From contig JAKJXP020000021.1 of assembly GCA_022225965.2 (NCBI GenBank), positions 486,741-550,740 of the forward strand: a stretch of DNA of 64,000 bases, written 5' to 3'. The translations under genes and the position numbers were made by a program. Below the pieces are notes generated by a model. That model was not told where the DNA came from and did no database searches. It saw nothing but the letters and a program-made list of their open reading frames with translations. Positions 45,977-56,900 of this stretch are shown here, in pieces. How positions within the stretch are numbered: the stretch's first letter is position 1; the number at the start of each line of letters is the position of its first letter. This DNA is from Diatrype stigma (Eukaryota; Ascomycota; Sordariomycetes; Xylariales; Diatrypaceae).

Positions 45977-47695
45977 TCAATCATCCAACCTCACCACCCC
46001 AGTTCTCCTGACGTCGTCGCCATCCTTACCAAAATACCGCTGTGATCTGTAGCTATTCGGGATGTTAGATTCTGCGTAGTTACTCGATACAAAGGAGCGT
46101 CAGGGACGTTATATATACCTCCAATCGAGATTGCCCCTGACTTGGTCCAATGCGCCTTCTAGGTATCGTTGCACTTCCCTGTCTGTATCGTGATCCCAGG
46201 ACGGCACTTGCGAAAGGGCGAGGTTCCAACGTCTCACGTAATGCTCAAGAAGCTCGCCCGAGTGATCGATGGCTTCCTGTACCGAGCATCCTCTCTCGCG
46301 GCAAAGAACATGGACGATATTGTGGGGAACTCCACCAGGGGTATTCTAGGAGGAAAATAAAGGGGTTAGAACCTGAAATGAAGTGCGTAGAAGATCATGG
46401 AAGTTACTACCCGTTCTTTCTTGTACGATGCAAGGTCATTGTGACTAGAAAGCAATTAGCAGTGTCTCCATTAGATCAGTAATACGTACTAGGGGCAGGG
46501 GGCGGGTTACAATGCCATTATCTCCCAGCATAGCTCCTCTGCTTGTCTGATGGATGGGTGATTGATAACTTCGTCGGGAAGCTCAATTCCGTAGCCGATC
46601 CTATTACAAAATCCGTTAATATAAACTCCAGCTGTACCTTCAGGCATCCTGTATCCTACTGGAGCATGACCTGACATGAGTACAGGCCGATAGAATGGGC
46701 GCGGCTATTGATATACATGTCCAAGGTTCGGTCCAATCGTGTGCACTGGGTTGACCAAAACCGTGCGTCGACCTGGGTGAGGATCCCTTCGAAGTAATGC
46801 CTCATAGAATAGATGAACCTCTGTTGTAGGCCTTTTGGCATCAAATCAGTAAGACAACTTCATGTCTTTCTCGGTCCACTTACGAATAGACGCAGTCTTG
46901 TGTCATATTAGCCACTCTGAAGCTTTCATGAGTTCCAAAACGCATACATACCTTGCACATCCGTCGCCATGTATCTAGGAACATGTTCCGTAGCGGATGC
47001 TTCACCGGATCTGTGTCGGCAGGTTCACCAGCAAGTACTGCTAGGTAAACTTCCAGCTCTTGCCTAGCAGCATTAGGTGCTTCAGCTAGAGCATGATCGT
47101 CAAACACTTTTGCGGTCTCTTAGCTCGTTCATCTGTTAGCAAGGGATACGTGGGACCATACTGTCATCGAAGTAGAAGACCTGTAACAGAAGAGGTAAGC
47201 ACAAGTTCCTAAGCTAGGTTTAAGATGGTATCGGCCAGACTGACCCAGGACATGAAGTCGGCCATGATACGAAACCCCTCAGCGCTTGAGTCAGGGCAGA
47301 ACGATGCGACCAGAAGAGTGAATTGACATCCTTTGTATTCCGACCACCCTTTCTCGTCCATCCCGAGTTTTCTATACGAATATATAATAAGCATCGATGC
47401 AGGTTAGACTCTCCGATCAGGAACCACGATGCGGAATGCGTAATATATGGAGTGATACATACTCTTTAGCCCACTGTTCTGCCTCGTCTTTGACTGAAGT
47501 GTAGTACCATTTGCAAATGCGTGCTTCAGGGGCGAATATACCGACGAATTGATTTGGTAGAATAATCTTATCAGTGCTTGTCGTAGATTTTGGTGTAGAT
47601 TTCCCATTGGCTAGTTTGTGGTCATGGCCAATTCGTCGATCGATGTTGATATCACCCTTACTGGTAATATCGAGAGATCCCGTGCTATCCCCCAT
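45977..47695 (-). CDS. Class I terpene synthase (probable sesquiterpene cyclase), nine exons
   Basis: Exons in order: 47695-47463, 47371-47245, 47180-47162, 47106-46948, 46831-46660, 46600-46511, 46444-46411, 46345-46119, 46052-45977. All phases agree and give 378 residues, usual for fungal sesquiterpene synthases. The Asp-rich motif is FDDMFDD (residues 125-130), assembled across a 19-nt exon and exon 4. The NSE/DTE motif is NDLASYKKE (269-277) in a 34-nt exon. Also seen are RFIYSMRHYFEGIL, RAHSIGLYSCQ, GYGIELPDEVINHPSIR and the C-terminal DWSYRSQRYFG (the RY pair). These bind the diphosphate through Mg2+ and start cyclisation, probably of farnesyl diphosphate. The exon 4/5 junction (residues 178-182) is the least certain. 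No other pathway gene is adjacent except perhaps the isochorismatase-type hydrolase. Product unknown. Confidence 0.85.
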
Positions 47696-49358
47696 GATCG
47701 TGGCACAATGTGGATGAACTATCAGATGATGATATAAACCTGGGAGAGAATTAGCTGAGGGCTTGTAGGATAGATATACAGATAGGGATATGGTTTGTTC
47801 GGGGACTTAGAGCTGATATTTATAATAGACTACCTCACCATTATTCCTGGCATTGTCCTGATAAACAGGGGTTTCATGATCGACATAAAATAGGCCGGTG
47901 ATACTACACCGCCCACTTAGCTTTAGCTCTCTAGAACAACAACAACGGAAATTCAATAATTGACTTTTGCTGCGGAATGGTCCCGATAGCCCACAGTTAC
48001 AACTGAAGCACCGAGTTTCTCCGTTGCCTGGAGACGTCTGAAGTCCCGAATTCCTCCGTTGCCACGCCTGAAGACGTTGTATGCTGCTTATTTACGCTTC
48101 ACTTGGTGGTTTGCTTGATGGTCAAAGATGTTTAAATCTGGCTAGTTGAATCATTACTGCTTACGTTGCTGCAGTATACATAATTCTTTCGTTGACGGTT
48201 CTCTGACATTTAAAAAGACCCTTGTCTTTATTTTCCCCACTTGGAAAGCAACAATGCCAACAACTTTATTCAGTTATAGTAAGATAAACAGCCTTTCTCC
48301 GTTATAACTTGGTGTTGGTGACTCTAACGCCTGTGGTCCCTCTGCCTTGGCTAGCTTCTGGTACTACGTCGACTTTGGGTGAAACAAAGCTCTCATGGTC
48401 ACCGAGATATTCTCACAGTCGACCGTAAGCACTACTTCCTTAGAATTTCTGATAAACATTGGTGAGCAGAACGTGGGAACACTCCTAGTATATCGTAATT
48501 TGTGTCTAGTTACCTGTTTGTAGTTTCATCGATGATCCATAATATACCGTATTGTACCATTGTCAGAAGTGTAAAAGGCATGCATATGCAGAAGCCACTG
48601 GTCGAGATATTGCGTGATATCGATAAGTTATATTTATGCAGTTTGAATAGTTGGGGTATCAAGATGCGGCTGGATATTAATCATACCCCTTAACCATATC
48701 CCCAATAATTGGAAAATCTCTACTTACTTACTACCTAGGTAGCGTCATATCTGAGTAAGCATGTGCGGGGCGTATAGCCGCAGCTGAACTATCGAACTGA
48801 ACGTTGATAAACCGAAGCCCTCGCTCCAATGTCACCTTCTGCATAAGGGCGTATCGGGTAGCCTTCCCGGGGAGCACAGCGAGGAATTTTACGCATTAGT
48901 TCAATTTCCTGTCTTATAGCGATGAAGCATGACTTTGACCCACGGAAGATGTTATTTGGGCAGTAAGCTCGACCATCAACCACCTACCAGGTCATCCAGA
49001 CGAATATATAGGTTCGAGTATAGCACAGCCTAATTGCCAAGATAGTACATGAACTCCGGTATAGAAGGGTTCGATTCTAGAACTCTAGACACTTTTAATG
49101 ACCTTGGAGTAGCTCAGTGTTCTCAGAGTCTCGGCCAATATCATCGACATATGCTATGGAGTGATGCTGCATGCTTAGGAATTGCGCTTTGGGCTCAATT
49201 ACACCTGTATTTTGTATTTTTTAGATGTAAAGAGGGAAGATTGGACGTACCTATACTAATCACTGAGAGGTCTAGCCTGGAGGCGACCTATCAAAAATAC
49301 CATATTTTTGTTAAAACTTCGAGTGCCTGCGGGAGCTTTTCCACACACGCCCCCCCCC

Positions 49359-49401
<43 letters not shown>

Positions 49402-50337
49402 CAAGTGTAAGTACCATACAGATAGTGGATGCCCAAGCCAGACTTTGTGAAACTATAGCCCTCCAACCTACCACGCATGTCCGCTCAATCCCAATGGTCT
49501 CGTTATAAGTAGGATCCCATAGGAGGTAAGCTGACAAAAAAGTCCCAGCATATGGTAGCACTCTGAACGAAACCGATATCTCTGCAACTGATGGTATTGT
49601 GTATGGAGTGGCACTAGAGATTTGAAATCACGAAGGACTGAGAAGGAGCCGGTCATTCTGCATTACGTGTGAATTACTGATCGTAGAATATGGCCATTTT
49701 CGGAAGTGATGATTTACAGCTAGTTATTATTATGAACTTATGTAACATAAATGCTGAGAAGCCTGGTGCTCTCTATTTAGTTACGGCATGCAGGTTTCCT
49801 TTCGCTCTCAAATGAGAAGTCAAATGCGAGAGATCAGCTGCTGAGGTCCTCACTCTGTTCATCTAGCCGAGGATCTACTATGGTGCCCAAGCCCTCCGTA
49901 GGTAGACATGATCAGGATGTTCAGATCTGTCGAGCTCAGCCCTGTATCAAGGCATCTATATCATAGAAAGGGGAAATCACGATAGAGACATGTTAGTGCA
50001 GTCTCCTATGTGGTACACAGACCCATTCAAAACCTATCGGGTGTCCGTCAATGAAGGAAGTCAACGAGGTGAGACCTACTTTAGGAAATCTACCTGCAAT
50101 CGCGTATATCGTAATAATGAGTCGAATATGGCAATTGAATTTGCATAAGTGGTGACATTGTCTACTCATGCGGAGAGTTCTGTGCTCCGGGTACTCCAAT
50201 GAAATATGTTAGATTAGAGTGACTGATTCTGAGAAGGTACTATGGCATAGCGCAAAGGAAAGCAATGCAAATGACATTATCAACCATCCGACATGAAACA
50301 CATGCACAGGTAGGTGGAAACTAACTATTATCATCAA
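47696..50337. other. 2.6 kb gene-free region with a homopolymer tract
   Basis: No protein gene is recognised. It holds a TACCTAGGTA palindrome at 48732 and a C-run followed by 38 A at 49350-49397. A tRNA-A-box-like string TAGCTCAGTG at about 49110 precedes the A-run by 240 bp. The first few hundred bases are presumably the terpene synthase promoter. Confidence 0.45.
49350..49397. repeat. C10 run followed by A38 homopolymer
   Basis: Ten C (49350-49359) are followed directly by 38 A (49360-49397). It could be the tail of a retroposed element or simply an expanded homopolymer; no target-site duplication is obvious. Confidence 0.85.
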
Positions 50338-51390
50338 TCACATGCCAGGTATACCATCCGTGCCGACGACCTCTTTCCACAACTCGTCAAAGTTGACGTT
50401 CTGCTTGGCAAACATCTCCCTGATCTTCTTCGCAACCTCGACCTGCTTTTCCGCGCCGAAGCCGGCAGGCTGCGACGTCTCGAACTGCACGATCTCGATC
50501 CAGCGGTAGAAGAGGTCCTCCTTGCCCAGGGCCGACAGGGCGTCCCGGAAGGCGAACACCTGGCGCCTCCGCCCGTCCTCCTCGGCGTGGTCGCCGAGGT
50601 TCAGATCGACCGTCAGCCAGCCATACTCCTCGTGGAAGACAAGGACGACGGTGCGGAAGGCCTCGATGGCGGCCATCTTGCGGTCGACCATGGCGGTGGC
50701 ATCGACCATGCCCTTCCAGTCGAGATCCCAGTCGGCGTCCATAAGCACGTAGCCGGTCTTGTCGTTGAGCAGCATGGGGCTAGTGGCCATGCCGATGCGG
50801 CCCATGAACAAGCTGCGGGCCTCGGGGTTGCGCACGACGTCGCCGGCGGCGCCGGGGCGGCGGCTGCGGCGCACGACGATCTCGCGGTCGCGGAAGCCGA
50901 CGGCCCAGCGCCAGATGACGGGGCTGCCGTTGCCGCGCCAGTCCCAGCAGAACTCGAGGGGCCACTGGCCCAGCACGGCGCCGAGGACGACGAAGTCCAG
51001 CGTGAAGACCAGGGCGCGGCGCAGCAGCTCGGGGGCGGTCTCGGTCCAGAAGTCCAGCTCGGACACCACCAGCGTCGTCTCGTTCGAGTAGGCCAGCATG
51101 GAGGCCAGCAGGCGCAGGTACCAGGGGCCGATGTACCAGGCGCGCCAGGCCAGCAGGGCGGCGATGCACGCGTTCATGGCCACGGGCACCAGGAACACCT
51201 TCCGCTTGAAGTCGGCCGGCTTCGCGTCGATGTGCGTGATGTACACGTGCTTCTGGTCGAGCGTCTCGAGGAAGGGGCCCAGCACGTCCGGCGCCGGCTT
51301 GAACGGCGCGGGCGGGCTGTCGCCGCTATACCCGTCCTTTTTCTTGGAACCCCCCGGCTTCGCCGCTCCCAGGTTCCGCTGCCGCGCCAT
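50338..51390 (-). CDS. Conserved-looking fungal membrane protein of unknown function
   Basis: A single exon from ATG at 51390 (MARQRNLGAAKPGGSKKKDG; Kozak-like GCAATGG) gives 350 residues. An in-frame ATG 54 bp upstream (51444) would add 18 residues but looks like leader sequence. Two hydrophobic segments are visible: about residues 60-95 (VFLVPVAMNACIAALLAWRA, then WYLRLLASMLAY) and about 125-145 (RRALVFTLDFVVLGAVLGQW). The rest is soluble: DLDWKGMVDATAMVDRKMAA and VVLVFHEEYGWLTVDLNLGD, ending in a charged helix EKQVEVAKKIREMFAKQNVN. I recognise no catalytic motif. It could be an ER or organelle membrane protein. Confidence 0.75.
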   Translation of the reverse strand: MARQRNLGAAKPGGSKKKDGYSGDSPPAPFKPAPDVLGPFLETLDQKHVYITHIDAKPADFKRKVFLVPVAMNACIAALLAWRAWYIGPWYLRLLASMLAYSNETTLVVSELDFWTETAPELLRRALVFTLDFVVLGAVLGQWPLEFCWDWRGNGSPVIWRWAVGFRDREIVVRRSRRPGAAGDVVRNPEARSLFMGRIGMATSPMLLNDKTGYVLMDADWDLDWKGMVDATAMVDRKMAAIEAFRTVVLVFHEEYGWLTVDLNLGDHAEEDGRRRQVFAFRDALSALGKEDLFYRWIEIVQFETSQPAGFGAEKQVEVAKKIREMFAKQNVNFDELWKEVVGTDGIPGM

Positions 51391-51950
51391 TGCGTCGGAA
51401 GTGAGAGTTGTTTCGGAATGGACGGATAGAAAACCAGCGGTCACGTATGTATATGTGTATGGGTGTATGTGAGGGAGATGGTAAGGAATTCGCCCCTGAC
51501 CATCGGACAGGCAGGCGACAAGTTACGAAGTAGGTACGAAGTATGGAGGCAGATATAAAAATTCCAGGTTACAAGGTCGACAGTCAGACTCAGATAGTGT
51601 CAAGCTGTCCAAGACTGTACGTGTACGAGGCCCACAATACCTACAAGAGCGTGGCTGCGTGGCTGAAGCTAGCGAAATCGACCAATGGAAAGGGGCAAAA
51701 CCGACGTCTGCACGAATCAAGGATTACGGCTTACGGGGTCAAGGTGTATGTAGTGTATGTACGAAATACCTTTGGGTAGTGATTAGTGTGTGTAGGTACC
51801 CTTGGATTGGCACGCTGGGTGACGGATAGTGCCCGAGACTGTGGCCCCGCTTTAACTTTTATCGATTAAAGGTTCTACGAAGACGGACAAGATCGCGGGT
51901 TTTATCCAACTTGAGATGTCGCATCACGATTCACGGAGACTCCGGACAGC

Positions 51951-54900
51951 ATGTTGAGAAGAAGGGCATTAGAGGTGAGTCTTCTTCTATTTGCTCAAGT
52001 ATCTGCCATATCCTCGCCCATACACCCGCTTATATGGAACCGAGACACCACCATGTCCTGGCTGCTCGAACGTGGGCTAATCATAAAATGAAATCATATC
52101 TTCTTGCCGGACCACACAGCGGGATGCTTCAATATGCGCATTCTGCCAGCACCGCCTCTCATTGCGACTCGGCCCGCCACGACACCGAGCCTTCTCGGGT
52201 ACCAGACGACTCGAAGGTGACGAACAGCCCGCGACAAGCCCCGATCGTACGAGCACTGCACCGCTCCCAAAACGGCCGATTGGGCCGGTAGGAGGAGGTG
52301 GTTGGGGTAAACCGGCTTCTGTCATCCGGCCACCAGGATCTCTGGCACCCATATCGGGTCGTAAACCTGGAGTCGACGGCGAAGGCATAAACCCGGGTTC
52401 TAACACAGCTGCTCAGCAGAACAGCGGGCTAAGCGAACATGAGCTCCGAGCCCGTGCCGAAATCCTCGCCCGGCAAAGGGCACAAGCGCCTCCGCCGAGG
52501 AAGTTAGAGCTGAGGAAGGTAAACGTCCAGCGTCCACCTGAACTCCCTCCGCAGAGGCAACCCCCTCCGCAGAGGCAACGTGGTACAGCATCATCGCCTG
52601 GCTCTGGACCGTACCGATTGTCAGGAAGAGATCTACAGGAAACTGTGAAACATGACTTTCGGAGGTTGGTTCAGAATCCTGCTCAGCCTGTACGATCGAG
52701 GCCACCCCCCCCAAATACGCCTGAGCATTCAATCAATCGCAACTCTAATCTTTCAAGCATATTTGGTTCGAGTAGTCTTTTCTCACGTCAACGGCAGCAG
52801 TCTAGGACTGGTGAGGTGAGGCTACAACCAGCTCGGGAGCCGGAGCCTGCTCGAGAGCCGGAGCCTGCTCGGGAGCCGGAGCCTGCTCGGGAGCCAGTAT
52901 CCGTTCGGGAGCCAGAATCTGTTCGGGAGCTACAACCTTCTAGGGAACCACAACCTTCTGAGAGGGAACCAAAACCTTCTCAGGAACCACCTGCTCGGGA
53001 AGCATCGTCGACTGACAATGCCACGTCACCTGCCAGTAGGATTGGGCCTGGTATTAGGATTGGACCTAGCAGTAAAAGTGGGTGGGGTGGCATGGTAAAC
53101 ATGGTTCGCCGCTCCGTAAAAGAAGAGGCTGATAAGCCTCAACCACCACAAATCGATGCGACACATAATGGCCGTGCAGCAAGTCCAAACGAACATCCAA
53201 GACCGGCATCTGTACACCCCTCTGCACCAGACAATACAGCCAATCCAGTAGAAGGTCCCGCAACATCTGACACGTTCAATGACCCTACCTCGAAGCCGCA
53301 GGCTGAAACGACAGCAACGGACCCTGGTAGCAATGGGGCTGATGAAAAGAATTCCTGGGGCTTGCTTACGAGAAAAGCCGTGCCAGCGCCGGAGAAGTCC
53401 ACCAGTGAGGACTTTTGGAACGTGGTGTCCAAAAACCTCATTGATGGTGATAAGACTGAAACAAACTCTGGATCGAAAGAACCAGTCGACTCGGGCTTGC
53501 TCACGAGAAAAGCCGCGCCCGCGCCGGAGAAGTCCACTAGTGATGTTTCTTGGAACAAGGTGTCCGAAAACATCATTGATGGCGATAAGGCTGAAACGAA
53601 CTCTGGATCAAAAGTGCCAGTCGACTGGGGCTTGGAGTATGACCAGCAAATTCAGTATCGAGCCGTTCCCGTTACTCCAAGCAGCGACACCCCTACATCA
53701 CCGGATGGGGTTGTGGATGGCATATATATCAGTTCGAATATAACTAGGCCCGCATCTAGCTCTGACCCAAAGGATGGTGAACCCAAGATAGAAGCTTTGG
53801 AAGACCGGAGATCTAGAGGCCGGGACAAAGGCCCAGATAAACGAGAGAAAGACCGCGGCAAATCAAAAAAAGCAGGTCGAGATTCTAGATACGACGGAGA
53901 ATCATATGGAGAGGAAGATGACGCCTACTACGATTACGAAGAGAGACGACGAATAAAAGCGGAGCGCAAAGCCCAAAAAGAGGCTGCACGAAGAGGCCCT
54001 ATACCGATCCACTTACCAGAACTCATCAGTATCGCGGCATTGGCCGACGCTTTGAAAATAAAGCGTAATGTTTTCTTGCAACAGCTTGGCGAGCTAGGTT
54101 TCGAAGGGGTCACACTTGATAGTCTTATGGCTGGTGACACTGCTGCCCTAGTCGCACAAGAGTATGGATTCGAACCGATCGTGGATGTTGGTGCTTCGCG
54201 AGATCTCAAGCCTCGCCCTCCACCCGCGGACCCGAGCTCGTTACCCCCACGCCCCCCTGTTGTCACAATTATGGGCCATGTAGACCACGGTAAAACCACT
54301 TTACTAGACTATTTAAGAAAGTCTTCGGTCGCAGCGCAGGAACACGGCGGCATCACACAGCACATTGGTGCTTTCTCGGTGAGTTTATCGTCTGGAAAAG
54401 TGATTACCTTTCTGGACACCCCTGGGCACGCTGCATTCTTGACGATGCGAGAAAGAGGCGCTCAAGTCACCGATATTGTCGTCCTTGTCGTGGCTGCAGA
54501 CGACAGCGTCATGCCACAGACTCTCGAAGCCATCAAGCATGCCAAAGCACACAAGGTCCCCATCATCGTGGCCATCAACAAAATCGACATAGAAGGTGCT
54601 TCGATAGACCAGGTCAAATCAGACCTGGCTAGTACTGGCGGACTGGAGATCGAAGATTACGGTGGCGACGTCCAGGTCGTACTCGTCAGCGGTTTGACCG
54701 GCCAGGGCATGGACGACCTGGAGGAGAACATCCTCACGCTGTCGGAGATCCTCGACCACCGCGCCGAGCGGGATGGCCCCGCCGAGGGCTGGGTGCTCGA
54801 GAGCAGCCTGAAGCAGTCGGGCAAGACGGCGACGATCCTGGTGAAGCGCGGGACGCTGCGGACTGGCGACTACATCGCGGCCGGGTTCACGTGGGCCAAG

Positions 54901-56230
54901 ATCCGGCACATGCGTAACGAGGCCGGTGCCGACGTGCTCGAGGCGCCTCCCGGAACCCCCGTCGAGGTCTTCGGTTTTAAGGACCTCCCCGCCGCCGGCG
55001 ACCAGGTCCTGCAGGGCGACGACGAGGACCACGTCAAGTCGGCCGCGGAGTACCGCGAGAACCTACACGAGCGCGAGAAGGCCGCCGCCGACCACGAGGC
55101 CATCGCCGAGGCCCGCCGCCAGCACCAGGAGCGCCGCGCCCGCGAGAAGGCCGCCGTCGAAGGCAGCGGCCTCCGCGCCCCCGTCGGCGGCAACTGGAAC
55201 AGCCGCAAGGCCGCGCAGTACATGCAGGCGAAGCAGGAGGCAGCCGAGGCCATGGCCGCCGCCGCCGCCGCGGAGGATACTGCGGCGGCAGCCGGCGGTG
55301 GTCCCAGCAAGGAAGGCGGCAAGGTGATCAACTTCATCGTCAAGGCGGACGTGCACGGCTCGGTGGAGGCGGTGTCGGCGGCGATCCAGGAGATCGGCAG
55401 CCACGAGGTGCGGCCGCGGGTGCTGCGCGCGGCGCCCGGCCCCATCAGCGAGTTCGACGTGGAGCTGGCGGCGGCGTCGGGCGCCACGCTGGTCAGCTTC
55501 GCCAACACGATCCCGGCCCACGTGCGCCGCATGGCCGAGGAGCACCGCGTGCGCATCCTCGACCACACCGTCATCTACCACCTCATCGACGACGCCAAAG
55601 CGCTGCTGTCGGAGCACCTCCCGCCCGAGGTCTCGGTCCGCGTCCTCGGCGACGCCGAGGTCCTCGAGATCTTCCCCATCAACATCAAGGGCCGCAAGTA
55701 CAAGAACGTCGCCGGCTGCCGTGTCCGCACCGGCGTCGTGGCCCGCGGCTCGCTGTACCGCGTGGTGCGGGATGGGGAGAAGATCTTCGAAGGTGGGTTT
55801 TTCTTTTCTTCTTTTCATTTTCTGTTCTGTGTCGTTCGCATGCATTCCTCCCATTGGGGATCCTTACATTGTCCTTGTAAAGACTCGGAGCGTGGAGTGT
55901 AGAGGAAAAGGTCTTCTTGATTACAACCCCTTCAGAGTCTTACCGAGGCTTGTTGCATATCTCGGGCCCCTTTTCTGTTCTTTTACTCAACCCCCCCCTT
56001 TATTTACCCATCTTATTCATCCACACGTGACTATCTCGTTCCCTGTCCGCTGACCATGGCTGTGTTACCTTATAGGCAAGCTGGAGACCCTCAAGAACGT
56101 CAAGAAGGACGTCCAGGAGATGCGCAAGGGCTCCGAGTGCGGTATCGGCTTCGAGGAGTTTCAGGACTTCAAGGTCGGCGACCTGATCCAGGCCTATGAG
56201 GAGGTAGTCACCGAGCGAAACTTCGAGTAA
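51951..56230 (+). CDS. Mitochondrial translation initiation factor IF-2
   Basis: Three exons, 51951-51974, 52120-55792 and 56076-56230, give 1283 residues; the first encodes only MLRRRALE and joins [20 protein letters not shown], a basic presequence typical of mitochondrial import. The G domain shows GHVDHGKTT (about 727), [22 protein letters not shown] and the G5-like SGLTGQG. Beta-barrel and C-terminal IF-2 domains follow ([24 protein letters not shown] sequence, [20 protein letters not shown]). The factor places fMet-tRNA on the mitochondrial small subunit. The N-terminal 600 residues are disordered with EPARE repeats and a duplicated 45-residue unit, making it longer than usual. Base composition changes sharply near 54,660, after which nearly all third positions are G or C. 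Confidence 0.93.
52831..52902 (+). repeat. In-frame 18-bp minisatellite in IF-2 (EPAREP units)
   Basis: Four near-identical 18-bp units (GCTCGGGAGCCGGAGCCT type) encode AREPEP. Diverged units continue to about 52995 as [20 protein letters not shown]. Confidence 0.85.
53359..53628 (+). repeat. Tandem duplication of a 45-codon unit in IF-2
   Basis: Units at 53359-53493 and 53494-53628 encode [20 protein letters not shown] and [20 protein letters not shown], followed by [18 protein letters not shown] and [18 protein letters not shown]. Exactly 135 bp each, so the frame is kept. Confidence 0.9.
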
Positions 56231-56900
56231 AAGTTCTTGCTACCCCGTGGCCGCCGCTGATGCCGTCGAATTCAGTTGTATCTGAGATGGGTAGGTAGAC
56301 GGATATATAACATACGGGGATGAGGTAGAAAGGGCGGGGGTGATCTGTATGATACGGTTATATAAGAGGACAACGAAGGAAGTGATGTGTGTAGAAAACC
56401 CACTTGTATCATACAGATCAAAAATCTCCTGCATATCATATACGGAGGCGCATAGGACTGAAAAACATCGAGATATAGGGGGATGGTACGATATCCTACA
56501 CAGGGTGGTGTACCAACGCGGTGTCAACGGTCTACATGAATAGAGCACGTGGTATACAATAGAGAAGTTACGGATGGCTTCCTGCATAGCTAGAGCACTA
56601 GACCATCTATCGATCATTGAATCATTCATATATAAGGCATGTTATCCGGAACCAACAGCAGGTTTCTGTCTGCCTTGACCTACCTAACGACTTTCCACAT
56701 GGGCATATAGTACCAGGCTTATTTCGTGTAGATCACGAGATTTAGTCATACCTTACCTCCCTGGGTATGTAACTCAGTTCACCACGCATCGCAAACTCAT
56801 AGCACTCCGCGATTAAACCAGGTTGACGTATCGTGATTAATCATTACTTATCGAGTTCCCGTTTATCGTACGTGCGTATTATCCCCCATTACCCCTATCG
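56231..56900. other. Intergenic region between convergent genes
   Basis: 670 bp between the IF-2 and asparaginase stop codons. It contains an inverted pair TTGTATCATACAGATCA / TGATCTGTATGATAC (56340-56420), otherwise nothing recognised. Confidence 0.5.

Noticed and set aside
46109..46111. In-frame TAA as the true end of the terpene synthase
   Set aside because: A donor GTATAT and a downstream acceptor restore the conserved C-terminal RSQRYFG segment in phase, so the stop is intronic.
50314..51429. 371-codon plus-strand open frame opposite the membrane protein
   Set aside because: Composition shadow (His/Glu/Val-rich); the other strand has hydrophobic helices and a normal start.
52162..52164. 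TTG as the start of IF-2
   Set aside because: An upstream ATG exon (51951) and intron restore a mitochondrial presequence in frame.
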